DNA from: Nitrososphaerota archaeon
GTDB taxonomy: Archaea; Thermoproteota; Nitrososphaeria; Nitrososphaerales; Nitrosopumilaceae
Assembly: GCA_018647405.1 (NCBI GenBank)
Contig: JABGTD010000069.1
Coordinates: 1 to 40,077 of the forward strand
Direction of reading: 5' to 3'
DNA length: 40,077 bases
Every line of letters begins with the position of its first letter. The stretch's first letter is position 1. Below are positions 25,854 through 33,135 of this stretch, piece by piece. A model generated the notes under the pieces. The model saw nothing but the letters and a program-made list of their open reading frames with translations, was not told where the DNA came from and did not search any database. The position numbers and the translations under genes were made by a program.

Positions 25854-27116
25854 TTATATCATATTGTCGCCAAAATATTTTTGTAAAACTTTTGGAATTT
25901 CTACATGTCCATCTTTAGTTTGATTATTTTCTAAAATTGCAACCATTGTTCTTTCTATTGCTATTAGTGTGCTATTCAAAGTATGGATATACTTTGTATC
26001 TTCATTACTTTTATCTCTAAATCTTATCTTTAATCTTCTTGATTGATAATCGACACAATTGGAACACGATACGATCTCTCTATATGCATTTTGACCTGCC
26101 ATCCATGCTTCTATATCATATGTTTTTGCTGAAACCTTACCCATGTCTCCACTTGATAATAGCATCAGTCTGTATGGGATCTCTAATTGCTGATAAAATT
26201 CTTCTGTATTTTTTATCATTTTTTCATGTTCTTCCCATGATTCTTCAGGTCTACAGAAAATGAATTGCTCAATTTTTTCAAATTGATGAACTCTGAAAAT
26301 CCCTTTTTGATCTTTTCCATGTGCGCCTGCCTCTTTTCGAAAGCATGGACTAATCGATGCATATCTTAATGGAATCTTAGAACCTTCTAAAATTTCATCA
26401 TAATACATAGAAGCAATTGCATGTTCTGATGTGCCTATTAAAAATAAATCTTCATCTTGTACTTTGTAGATTACATCTTCAAAATCATCTGCTATTACTG
26501 CTCCTTCCATAGATTGTCTGTTTATCATGTATGGAGGCTGAATTAAATTATAATTTTTACCTGAAACAAAATCCAACGCAAATGCAGTTAGTGATTGTCC
26601 TAATTTTACTAATCCATTTTTTAAATAATAAAATCTTGCTCCAGCTGTTTTAGATGCTCGCTCTAAATCCACAATATCTAACTCTAATCCTAAATCGATG
26701 TGATCCTTTACCTCAAAATCAAACTTTGGGATTTCTCCCCATGTTCTAACTTGTTTATTAAATGATTCATCTGCACCTTTTGGAACTGAATCATGTATCA
26801 AATTTGGTATTGAAAAAGACAAATTATGATAATCATCATCCACTGTTTTTCGTAAATTCTCTAACTCATCTAATTTCTTTGATATTTCTCCCATCTCTTT
26901 CAATAATTCTGATGCATCATTTCCTACTTTTTTCTCACTTCCAATTTTAACTGACATTTGATTTCTTTTCTGCTTTAATTCATCTGATTGTATCATCATC
27001 TCTTTTCGTGATTTGTTCAAATCTAGCATTTTTTCAAAATCAAATTCTACTGCTCTATCTTTTAACATCTGCTTAATTCGATCAGGTTCATCTCTGATTA
27101 TTTTTGGATCTAACAT
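25854..27116 (-). CDS. serS: seryl-tRNA synthetase
   Basis: 420 aa. The N-terminal long coiled-coil arm that binds the tRNA-Ser variable arm (about residues 25-105, e.g. SRKEMMIQSDELKQKRNQMS) is followed by a class II catalytic core. Motif 2 is SPCFRKEAGAHGKDQKGIFRVHQFEK, and motif 3 is near the end (NSTLIAIERTMVAILEN). It is the common type, not the rare zinc-dependent SerRS of methanogens. ATG 27116 overlaps the pcc1 stop by 1 nt. Confidence 0.96.
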   Translation of the reverse strand: MLDPKIIRDEPDRIKQMLKDRAVEFDFEKMLDLNKSRKEMMIQSDELKQKRNQMSVKIGSEKKVGNDASELLKEMGEISKKLDELENLRKTVDDDYHNLSFSIPNLIHDSVPKGADESFNKQVRTWGEIPKFDFEVKDHIDLGLELDIVDLERASKTAGARFYYLKNGLVKLGQSLTAFALDFVSGKNYNLIQPPYMINRQSMEGAVIADDFEDVIYKVQDEDLFLIGTSEHAIASMYYDEILEGSKIPLRYASISPCFRKEAGAHGKDQKGIFRVHQFEKIEQFIFCRPEESWEEHEKMIKNTEEFYQQLEIPYRLMLLSSGDMGKVSAKTYDIEAWMAGQNAYREIVSCSNCVDYQSRRLKIRFRDKSNEDTKYIHTLNSTLIAIERTMVAILENNQTKDGHVEIPKVLQKYFGDNMI

Positions 27117-27367
27117 TATTTTATTACCTCCATAGAAAGATTTACGTGTTCTAATACTTCATCAACGGTAGAAATCAATTTTCGTAAATCTCCTTCATTT
27201 GAAAAATAAAATAAGAGTTGATTTTTCTTTTCATTAATTTCCAAACTTAATCCTTTAGGAAAATCAACATTATCTGGCTCTAGCACCTTTTCAATAACTT
27301 TGGCCTTCTCTTTAGAAATATTATTAATTACTATCTCTATCTGGCATTTTGGTAACATTGCTTTCAA
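27116..27367 (-). CDS. pcc1: KEOPS complex subunit Pcc1
   Basis: 83 aa, usual size for Pcc1. Pcc1 dimerises and bridges Kae1 in the KEOPS complex that makes t6A37 in ANN-decoding tRNAs. The pattern is two strands, a helix with EKAKVIEKVLEPDNVDFPKGLSLE, a strand (NQLLFYFSNEGDL) and a long C-terminal helix (LRKLISTVDEVLEHVNL). The start is inside the recJ-like gene: 44 bp of overlap if ATG 27367 is used, 35 bp if the internal ATG 27358 is used. The next gene, serS, overlaps by 1 nt. Confidence 0.85.
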   Translation of the reverse strand: MKAMLPKCQIEIVINNISKEKAKVIEKVLEPDNVDFPKGLSLEINEKKNQLLFYFSNEGDLRKLISTVDEVLEHVNLSMEVIK

Positions 27368-28742
27368 GATAGTCTAAAAATCCATCTAATTTGTCTTTAG
27401 TTATTTTTGCTCCTGCAGCAGCTTCGTGACCTCCGCCTATTCCATTGAATTGCTCTGCACCTCCTCTCATAAGTTGGCTAAGGTTTATAGAATTTTTACA
27501 ACTTGCAGATTTACGTGATGAAAATTTGATTGTACCTTCTGATCCGTCTGTTCTCAAAATTACTATTTTTCCTGAATTTTTTGGAGAACCTGCAATTAAT
27601 GATGAAATAGTGCCTGTCATTGTTTCTGGAACTAATCCTTCTGCATTTACCATTACACAATCTTCCATATTGTTTGTTCTCCATCTCTCATTTGACAAGA
27701 CGTTCATGTAATTTCTAATCATACTTCTATATTCTGATAAAATCTTCTCGCCTTCTTGTAACATTGTATTCCTGTCTCCCATACAAATTGCAATTCCAAC
27801 ACCTGATTTGTTGATACGACCACACGAATTTAACATAGTAGAGAATTCTCTACCATCTCTCAAAAAACTCCTTTTTTCTTCACTTGGGAATGTGTATGTG
27901 TATCCAATCAGTTCTTCCATAACTTGAGTGGCATTTTCTCCTTGCACAAATTTGCTTATTGATTCAATAATACTTTGTTTTTCATCTTGTGATAGATCTG
28001 CTGGAACTCTCCATCTTGCTCCGTCCTTGAGCTGAATCTTTGCATTTGTTAACATTGCAATACAAGCATCTCTATTCCATGTCAATCCTTCAATAAATGG
28101 TTGAGATGTAAACGCAATTGCATCTGGAAGTGGTCTTGTTTCTCTACCTACTAATAGTAAATCTAAATCAACATTTACCAATCCTAATTTTTTTGCAGTT
28201 TCCACAATCTCCAAATTTTTTCCAGTGAATGCTTTTCTCTCACCTTGATCTTGTCTATCTCCTAATGCTGATACTACTGCAACTCTTGACAAATCTTCAT
28301 TTTTATTATTTAGTGCATTTGATGCTAAATACGCCATTCCTCCAGCACAAATTTCAACTCCTCCATCCATTCCAAACTTCCATGCGTTTATGACGCGTTC
28401 ATTATCTTTTTCATCTTCTGAAATTTCATGATGATCTAACATGAGCCAATTATCTGATAATTTTTCATCAAGTAATTTTCCAAAACCTCCTCCTAGGTCT
28501 GTAATTACGTGTAAATCTCTAGTTTCTTTTTGCATTCTATCTACTAAATTCTCACTAAATTCATTAGTTGTTCTAACTGTGCATTTTGCTCCATGTCTGA
28601 TTAGTGCTTTTGAAATTATCGAACCTGATGTAATTCCATCACAATCTATGTGAGTTGTAACAAGAATATTCTTTCTAGCTTTAATTGCGTCTGAAATACG
28701 ATCTGAAAAATTAGATAATGATTCTTCTAAAACTTTCCCCAT
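27324..28742 (-). CDS. DHH-family phosphoesterase (archaeal RecJ-like nuclease)
   Basis: 472 aa. DHH motifs are present: HIDCDG (31-36), the acidic TDLGG (81-85) and DHH at 103-105. The DHHA1 domain ends with GIGGGHEAAAGAKI. Archaeal RecJ homologues include GAN, which binds GINS/MCM at the replisome, and others with RNA exonuclease activity. Position between S15 and Pcc1 is conserved in many archaea and suggests links to RNA or replication, but does not choose between them. ATG 28742 overlaps the S15 stop by 1 nt. Confidence 0.88.
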   Translation of the reverse strand: MGKVLEESLSNFSDRISDAIKARKNILVTTHIDCDGITSGSIISKALIRHGAKCTVRTTNEFSENLVDRMQKETRDLHVITDLGGGFGKLLDEKLSDNWLMLDHHEISEDEKDNERVINAWKFGMDGGVEICAGGMAYLASNALNNKNEDLSRVAVVSALGDRQDQGERKAFTGKNLEIVETAKKLGLVNVDLDLLLVGRETRPLPDAIAFTSQPFIEGLTWNRDACIAMLTNAKIQLKDGARWRVPADLSQDEKQSIIESISKFVQGENATQVMEELIGYTYTFPSEEKRSFLRDGREFSTMLNSCGRINKSGVGIAICMGDRNTMLQEGEKILSEYRSMIRNYMNVLSNERWRTNNMEDCVMVNAEGLVPETMTGTISSLIAGSPKNSGKIVILRTDGSEGTIKFSSRKSASCKNSINLSQLMRGGAEQFNGIGGGHEAAAGAKITKDKLDGFLDYLESNVTKMPDRDSN

Positions 28743-29191
28743 TACTCTAGCTGAGCTACTACAGACTTATATTTCCATTTTTGATCTATGTTGCCATTTT
28801 TTTTGTAATGAGTCGATAATCTGTGAACTTTTGCCTCAACCAATTCTAAGGCTCTAACGTTTCTGTTATCTGATTTGTTTTCTTTGAGATGTTTTTGTAG
28901 ATTAACTGCTTTCATCACAATATTGTTCAAATCCTCTGGAATTTCTGGCATCAACTTATTTTCTTTCAATACATCTGTGATACTTTTGTTGATGATTGGC
29001 TTAACCAAAGGAATTGCATGTTGATCTCTTAATTTTAATCCAATCTGGCTAGAAGTCATTCCTTCCTTTGCATATTTGGTAATTAGTCCTTCAATCTCTT
29101 CATTACTTTGTTTAACCCACTCTGGTTTCTTTGGATCGATAGGTCTGATTGAATGTGACTTCCCATGATTGTGTGTGTGTAGTCTTCCCAT
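28742..29191 (-). CDS. rps15: 30S ribosomal protein S15 (uS15)
   Basis: 149 aa, the long archaeal/eukaryotic form. The N-terminal extension MGRLHTHNHGKSHSIRPIDP has the eukaryote-like start. The S15 core has the rRNA-binding LVEAKVHRLSTHYKKNG. It is the first gene of the S15-recJ-pcc1-serS-rps3ae operon. A TATA-like box (ACATTTAATT, about 29217-29227) lies about 30 bp upstream of ATG 29191. Confidence 0.96.
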   Translation of the reverse strand: MGRLHTHNHGKSHSIRPIDPKKPEWVKQSNEEIEGLITKYAKEGMTSSQIGLKLRDQHAIPLVKPIINKSITDVLKENKLMPEIPEDLNNIVMKAVNLQKHLKENKSDNRNVRALELVEAKVHRLSTHYKKNGNIDQKWKYKSVVAQLE

Positions 29192-29286
29192 TTTTTTGGC
29201 TAAATTACGTACGGAATTAAATGTATCTGGCTAAAATTTTGTAAAAAGTTAAATAATAACGATAGTTCATTCAAAATTAGATACAA

Positions 29287-29625
29287 ATGAACAAAAATAT
29301 AGTATTAGGCGCACTTCTAGCAGGTGTTTTCTCAATACCATTAATGTTGGCTGGTCCAGCATTTGCTCAATACATGGGCAGTGGTGGTGACGGTAGTCAA
29401 GACGGTGGACATCCATCAATGTCTTTAGAGGCTACATTAGAACTAGCAAAGAGAAAAGTTGAATATGCAGGTGCTAATCCAGGTGCAGGATCTGGCACTC
29501 CATACATGGATGCTAACGGTGTACTAGGTGCATCTGCCATTGCAGCCGCAATCTTTGGTGGTATTGCTGGTGCCTTCTTCATAAGAGGAAGATCAGGAAA
29601 ATACGCCAAACCAGGAACCGGATAA
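29287..29625 (+). CDS. small exported membrane protein near amo; candidate AMO subunit AmoY/AmoZ
   Basis: 112 aa. A signal peptide covers residues 1-27 (IVLGALLAGVFSIPLMLAGPAFA, then QYM). A Gly/Ser-rich extracellular segment (about 30-77) precedes one membrane helix (about 80-100, LGASAIAAAIFGGIAGAFFI) and a short basic tail (RGRSGKYAKPGTG). Codon use looks richer in C-ending codons than most genes here, as in the amo genes, which suggests high expression. Blue-native proteomics of ammonia-oxidising archaea found two extra AMO subunits, AmoY and AmoZ, small membrane proteins whose genes lie near amo in streamlined genomes. Position and architecture fit; I cannot tell which of the two it would be. 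Confidence 0.6.
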   Translation: MNKNIVLGALLAGVFSIPLMLAGPAFAQYMGSGGDGSQDGGHPSMSLEATLELAKRKVEYAGANPGAGSGTPYMDANGVLGASAIAAAIFGGIAGAFFIRGRSGKYAKPGTG

Positions 29626-29728
29626 TCTCCTTCCTTACTTCTTATTTTATTCATAAACCACAGCATTGGCTGATCTCGGCTTATGATAATCAAAAAAAAT
29701 CTTTATATCGACCTCTGAATTCAAAATA

Positions 29729-30001
29729 TTGATGATTCCTGTATTCGGAACAATCTTGAGTATATTGTCTAGTCTGACCGGACAACTCGGTCCAAACTAT
29801 GACCCACTATTCTTCGATGTTATGGTATACATCTTTGGAACAATCATGTTCACAATATTCCTACTCGCACTGATTGCGTACTGGGTACGTATTCACGGAT
29901 GGGGATACAAAGATAATCGTGAAAGATGGGTTGATGAACTTGACAAACACTTTGAGAATGAGGGCATCGGTTTAATTCCAGATAATGGAAAATACTGGTA
30001 A
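29729..30001 (+). CDS. small membrane protein near amo; candidate AMO subunit AmoY/AmoZ
   Basis: 90 aa. A hydrophobic N-terminal stretch (residues 1-17) is followed by a single strong transmembrane helix, about residues 28-52 (FFDVMVYIFGTIMFTIFLLALIAYW). The C-terminal domain is short and charged (HGWGYKDNRERWVDELDKHFENEG...GKYW), rich in Trp/Tyr/His. A TATA box CTTTATATCG (29700-29709) is 25 bp before ATG 29729, giving a leaderless mRNA. Together with the preceding gene it fits the description of the AmoY/AmoZ accessory subunits, which have single membrane helices and are co-regulated with amoABCX. The two genes have separate promoters. Confidence 0.6.
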   Translation: MMIPVFGTILSILSSLTGQLGPNYDPLFFDVMVYIFGTIMFTIFLLALIAYWVRIHGWGYKDNRERWVDELDKHFENEGIGLIPDNGKYW

Positions 30002-30008
30002 ATTCAAT

Positions 30009-30067
30009 CTCTTTCTTTTCTATTTTATTCATCTTTAGTGTAAACTTAGTTGAAAAATTTTCTAAGT
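30009..30067. terminator. T-rich tract and inverted repeat between convergent genes
   Basis: After the stop at 30001 comes CTCTTTCTTTTCTATTTTATTC (30010-30031), a pyrimidine-rich archaeal terminator for the plus strand. It is followed by ACTTAG (30044-30049) and CTAAGT (30062-30067), a 6-bp inverted repeat around an A/T core. The minus-strand gene ends at 30113, so this segment probably stops transcription from both sides. Confidence 0.45.
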
Positions 30068-30112
30068 ATTATTTTAGATTGAACTTACGATATATTGTGA
30101 CTTATGATCTTT

Positions 30113-30634
30113 CTAAAGATCTGGAGGCATGAAGTCTGCATCTTTAGATGTATCATAATCTTTTGAAGTAAACTCTGCTCTGTACGTATATCCATCTTGT
30201 AATAATTCATTGATGAAACGAGGTGATTCTTTACCGTTGACTATGATCTTGGATTTACCCTGTTCCATATCTCTCATAGGGAACTCCCACGACCATAGGA
30301 AATGACCTATTTCGAACGGATATTCTTCTGTCCACTCTGCATAGATAGTTCCATCATCTGTTAGGGTGTAAAGCGATCTTTGACAGCCATCTTCGAATCC
30401 AATATTTGCAGGAATCTCTGCTCTCTGTTTATCGATATACAATTCTAATTTGGCTGAGATTACATATTGTGTATCTTTATCATTTATGCAAACTTTCAGA
30501 GGATTATCCAAATTCATCTGGCCTTGAATTAAACTACTTCCTACTCCTACTGAGATTGCAATTATTGCAGTCATTCCTAAAAATTTTAATGTCTTTTTCC
30601 GCTTTGTTGGGTCTCCCATTCCAGGCCAATTCAT
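30113..30634 (-). CDS. membrane-anchored extracellular protein, 173 aa, unknown
   Basis: A basic N-terminus (DPTKRKKTLK) and one membrane helix (about residues 17-37, FLGMTAIIAISVGVGSSLI) anchor an extracellular domain of about 135 residues. Two cysteines (KVCINDKD and EDGCQRS) could form a disulfide. The domain is rich in aromatic and acidic residues (EWTEEYPFEIGHFLWSWEFP) and beta-like. Its position between the candidate AmoY/Z genes and amoB suggests a role in the ammonia-oxidation membrane, perhaps assembly; this is inference from neighbourhood only. Confidence 0.55.
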   Translation of the reverse strand: MNWPGMGDPTKRKKTLKFLGMTAIIAISVGVGSSLIQGQMNLDNPLKVCINDKDTQYVISAKLELYIDKQRAEIPANIGFEDGCQRSLYTLTDDGTIYAEWTEEYPFEIGHFLWSWEFPMRDMEQGKSKIIVNGKESPRFINELLQDGYTYRAEFTSKDYDTSKDADFMPPDL

Positions 30635-30668
30635 AGGAAAACTGAACTAGTTTGGAATAAAGTCTTTT

Positions 30669-30995
30669 CTAAGCCTCTGCTAAATCGTCGATTATTTCTA
30701 AAGTATCGAATTGGTCTTGATGATCTGCTATGAAAAATGTAATTGGTGTGGAGTCGACTTCTACCCATTCTGATTCTCCCTCAAATGGTAGAAGATCTTC
30801 AACTGCTAAATTATTAGGACCTGAAAATCTGACCAGAACTTTTTGCTTCTTTTTTAATTTGAATGGAAGTTTGAGAACTTTACCTCTTCTCTCATCTTGT
30901 ATGTTGATTGTATAATTATCTCCACGAAATTCAACTTTACCTTTAAAGTAACTTTCATGAATATTTAGATGATCAATTTTGAATATGTGAACCAT
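30669..30995 (-). CDS. hypothetical protein, 108 aa, beta-rich
   Basis: A soluble beta-rich protein with a strongly basic middle (GKVLKLPFKLKKKQKVLVRF) flanked by acidic segments. It has no cysteine, signal peptide or membrane helix. ATG 30995 is preceded by AT-rich sequence, and the stop lies 34 bp before the membrane-anchored 173-aa gene on the same strand, so they may share a transcript. No family is recognised. Confidence 0.55.
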   Translation of the reverse strand: MVHIFKIDHLNIHESYFKGKVEFRGDNYTINIQDERRGKVLKLPFKLKKKQKVLVRFSGPNNLAVEDLLPFEGESEWVEVDSTPITFFIADHQDQFDTLEIIDDLAEA

Positions 30996-31130
30996 AACCG
31001 GTTTAAGCTTTTCGAAGATAAAAGTAAATTGTAATTTTGAATCATGACTAAATGTTAATCTATACTTAATTTTTTATATAATAATTAAGCAAATAGAATT
31101 TTGTTTATGGACTTAGATTTGTAATTCAAT

Positions 31131-31148
31131 AAAAGGAAAAAAGAGTGA
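31131..31148 (-). terminator. T-rich terminator of amoB
   Basis: On the minus strand the sequence just after the amoB stop reads CTCTTTTTTCCTTTTATT, a pyrimidine tract of the usual archaeal type. The 31000-31130 spacer shows no other feature. Confidence 0.55.
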
Positions 31149-31150
31149 GT

Positions 31151-31717
31151 TTAAATTACTTGCCAAGGACGTGTTGCAAATGTGATTACATAGCCAACTG
31201 CAATGATAATTGATTGATATGCAATGTTGGTGTATGGAATCGGTTTCATAATAGGTTCCCCTTCTACAACGACTGTTTGTCCTGGTCCAAGTCCAGGTCC
31301 GACGTGCTCAATGTTTAATTGAGTGTGGACGTGATAAACTCCTGGTTCAAGAGCACGAGCTGAGATTTCATAATCTACAACATCATTACCTGGAATGTCA
31401 AAGACATTGCCTGGTGGATCTCTTGCTAGAATCTCCCATCTGTTACCTGCGTTAGTTGACTCTGAAAATATTGATGACCATGCACGCATGTCTGAATCAA
31501 TCAAACTTACGAATGCACCGCTCAAAGTCAAAACTTCACCGGTTTGGAGGGATTGTCTGTTGAATGTTTCATCCTCGATTCGGATGAAACGACTTTGCAA
31601 TTGTGCTTGTACACCGTGTCCTTCAGCAGTTTGAATCATTGTTGCTACATTAGGTCCAAAGACTCCTACTACGAAGACGGCTGCAAGTGCAAATGCCATA
31701 ATTTTTCTATCTACCAT
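31151..31717 (-). CDS. amoB: ammonia monooxygenase subunit B
   Basis: 188 aa, about half the length of bacterial AmoB/PmoB because the archaeal form lacks the second cupredoxin domain. An N-terminal membrane/signal helix (residues 5-24) is followed by the extracellular cupredoxin. The copper ligands expected from PmoB are present: H34 (AEGHGVQAQ) after the leader, and H129 and H131 (VYHVHTQ). One C-terminal membrane helix follows (about 162-181). AmoB forms the AMO protomer with AmoA and AmoC, oxidising ammonia to hydroxylamine. It is transcribed away from amoC. A TATA-like ACTTAAATT (about 31752-31762) lies about 40 bp upstream, so this gene may have a short leader with AAGGGA before the ATG. 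Confidence 0.97.
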   Translation of the reverse strand: MVDRKIMAFALAAVFVVGVFGPNVATMIQTAEGHGVQAQLQSRFIRIEDETFNRQSLQTGEVLTLSGAFVSLIDSDMRAWSSIFSESTNAGNRWEILARDPPGNVFDIPGNDVVDYEISARALEPGVYHVHTQLNIEHVGPGLGPGQTVVVEGEPIMKPIPYTNIAYQSIIIAVGYVITFATRPWQVI

Positions 31718-31804
31718 TGTTATCCCTTAATTGTAAACGACAGAAATGAGGAATTTAAGTTTTAGTACAATAATCGATCCACGCCATTTCCCTCATGAAT
31801 TATG

Positions 31805-31834
31805 TTAATGTTAATCATTAATGTTAATCATTAA
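31805..31834. repeat. 13-bp tandem repeat in the amoB-amoC spacer
   Basis: TTAATGTTAATCA occurs twice head to tail (31805-31817 and 31818-31830), followed by TTAA. The unit contains the near-palindromic TTAA/TTAA elements. It lies about 90 bp from the amoB start and 150 bp from the amoC start, in the 268-bp divergent spacer, where a regulator could contact both promoters. Confidence 0.6.
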
Positions 31835-31954
31835 ATCTGTTGAAAAAAACAGTAGAAAAATCATATTTTATCCTATAATTAATATAAAATTCATAAATTT
31901 TTAACAAAAAAAATCAATTTTTCTCGAAAAAACTGAGTGATCATAAACCTCGTG

Positions 31955-31964
31955 GCTTATATTC
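31955..31964 (+). promoter_or_regulatory. amoC TATA box
   Basis: GCTTATATTC lies about 26-30 bp upstream of the amoC ATG at 31986, giving a leaderless or almost leaderless mRNA. Confidence 0.6.
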
Positions 31965-31985
31965 CAAAAAGCACGTATAGTATCT

Positions 31986-32549
31986 ATGGCACAAATGCCC
32001 GCATTACTCCCAAAGGAAGTCGAAATCCAGAGATTAAAAAAAATCTGGTTAGTAGTCATTGCTATGGGATCAACAGCCGCATCCGTAGAAGTCGACAACT
32101 TTGTCGATGGTTCACTCCATCAGACTTCTATTAGAGATTCAGCATTCACTCCAGCACATTGGTGGTTATACTCTCACTTTGTAGCACTACCACTCGGTTG
32201 GGGATTTGCAGCAATCTATGATAGAAAAGTCCCAGTATTGAGAGGACCAAACAACTCTATGAACACAGGTCTAAAGATGACAATCTTAGGTTATCTAGCA
32301 ACTATGTTTACTATTGGTGTTAACGAGATGTGGCACTTTTGGTTCGTCGAAGAAATCTTCGCAGTTCCAAACCATTGGATGTTCAACATGGGTGTCGTCG
32401 TAGCCTTCATGGGCGCTCTAGCTTACGTAGTTAGGGTCTATGCAAGACTCGTCGAATTAGGTGCAGAAACACCTGGTGAAAACCCATATGTTGCAGAAAT
32501 GTACAAAATGGCCCTTGAGGGTAAATTGTACAGCAGATCCATACCATAA
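31986..32549 (+). CDS. amoC: ammonia monooxygenase subunit C
   Basis: 187 aa, polytopic membrane protein. The metal-site block DGSLHQTSIRDSAFTPAH aligns with the PmoC ligands by spacing: D41, H45 (4 residues later) and H58 (13 after that). This is the copper site now thought to be at or near the catalytic centre of membrane monooxygenases. Membrane helices follow (LYSHFVALPLGWGFAAI, TILGYLATMFTIGV, MFNMGVVVAFMGALAYVV), with an amphipathic C-terminal tail. The gene has its own TATA box and a strong hairpin terminator, so it is probably transcribed alone as well as with amoX. Confidence 0.97.
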   Translation: MAQMPALLPKEVEIQRLKKIWLVVIAMGSTAASVEVDNFVDGSLHQTSIRDSAFTPAHWWLYSHFVALPLGWGFAAIYDRKVPVLRGPNNSMNTGLKMTILGYLATMFTIGVNEMWHFWFVEEIFAVPNHWMFNMGVVVAFMGALAYVVRVYARLVELGAETPGENPYVAEMYKMALEGKLYSRSIP

Positions 32550-32551
32550 TC

Positions 32552-32578
32552 AAGTACAAATTCGTACTTTGTTTTTTT
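32552..32578 (+). terminator. hairpin-plus-T7 terminator after amoC
   Basis: AAGTAC (32552-32557) and GTACTT (32564-32569) form a perfect 6-bp stem with a 6-nt loop, followed by TG and seven T (32572-32578). The design is bacterial-like and starts 3 bp after the amoC stop. Confidence 0.7.
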
Positions 32579-32660
32579 AATTTTCGTACCTAGTGGTAGA
32601 TCGATTTGTATTCAGAATCTAAGAAAGACTTTAATAGATTCTGTCGACTGGTAATTCTAT

Positions 32661-33023
32661 ATGACACTTCCAAAAGGATTTGGTTCAGGTGGCGGAGGCG
32701 GAGCAGGTTCTGCTGACGTCGAGAAAATGATTGGCCGTCGTGTAGAAAACATGACTGGAATGATAACTGCATCATTTATTGCAGCATGGCTATCAACATT
32801 TGGTGGTACTGCAGCAGGATATTTCGTATATCCTTGGGCATACCCAACACCAAGCGGACATTATGCATTTATCGTCCTGACCATTATAGAAGCAATTGGT
32901 TACCTCTTCTGTGTCAAAGTTATGGAAGAAGGAACAACTAAGAAAAGTAACGGTATAGTTGGCGGAGTATTAGGCGCAGTTACTGTCGGTACAATCGCAA
33001 TCGTTATGTTCGTAGGTAAATAA
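32661..33023 (+). CDS. amoX: AMO-associated membrane protein AmoX
   Basis: 120 aa. A Gly-rich N-terminus (LPKGFGSGGGGGAGSADVEKM) is followed by three hydrophobic segments (about residues 33-55, 62-82 and 95-117). It lies between amoC and amoA, the standard archaeal amo order. AmoX is specific to ammonia-oxidising archaea and co-purifies with AMO as a subunit. A TATA-like CTTTAATAG (32629-32637) lies about 28 bp upstream of the ATG, and a palindromic hairpin terminator follows the stop. Confidence 0.93.
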   Translation: MTLPKGFGSGGGGGAGSADVEKMIGRRVENMTGMITASFIAAWLSTFGGTAAGYFVYPWAYPTPSGHYAFIVLTIIEAIGYLFCVKVMEEGTTKKSNGIVGGVLGAVTVGTIAIVMFVGK

Positions 33024-33031
33024 TCAAACTC

Positions 33032-33062
33032 AGTCCTATAGGACTTTTTCCTTTTTATCTTT
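33032..33062 (+). terminator. palindromic hairpin terminator after amoX
   Basis: AGTCCTATAGGACT (33032-33045) is a perfect 14-bp palindrome (stem AGTCC/GGACT), followed by TTTTCCTTTTTATCTTT. It would separate amoX from amoA transcription. Confidence 0.7.
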
Positions 33063-33104
33063 CTAGTCACGGTTACATGCGCACGATCTCGTAAATTTAC
33101 CAAA

Positions 33105-33114
33105 TTTTTATATA
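33105..33114 (+). promoter_or_regulatory. amoA TATA box
   Basis: TTTTTATATA (33105-33114) is centred about 26 bp upstream of the amoA ATG at 33136. It follows the amoX terminator, so amoA has its own promoter. Confidence 0.65.
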
Positions 33115-33135
33115 CTAACCGACAGGAATATTTTC

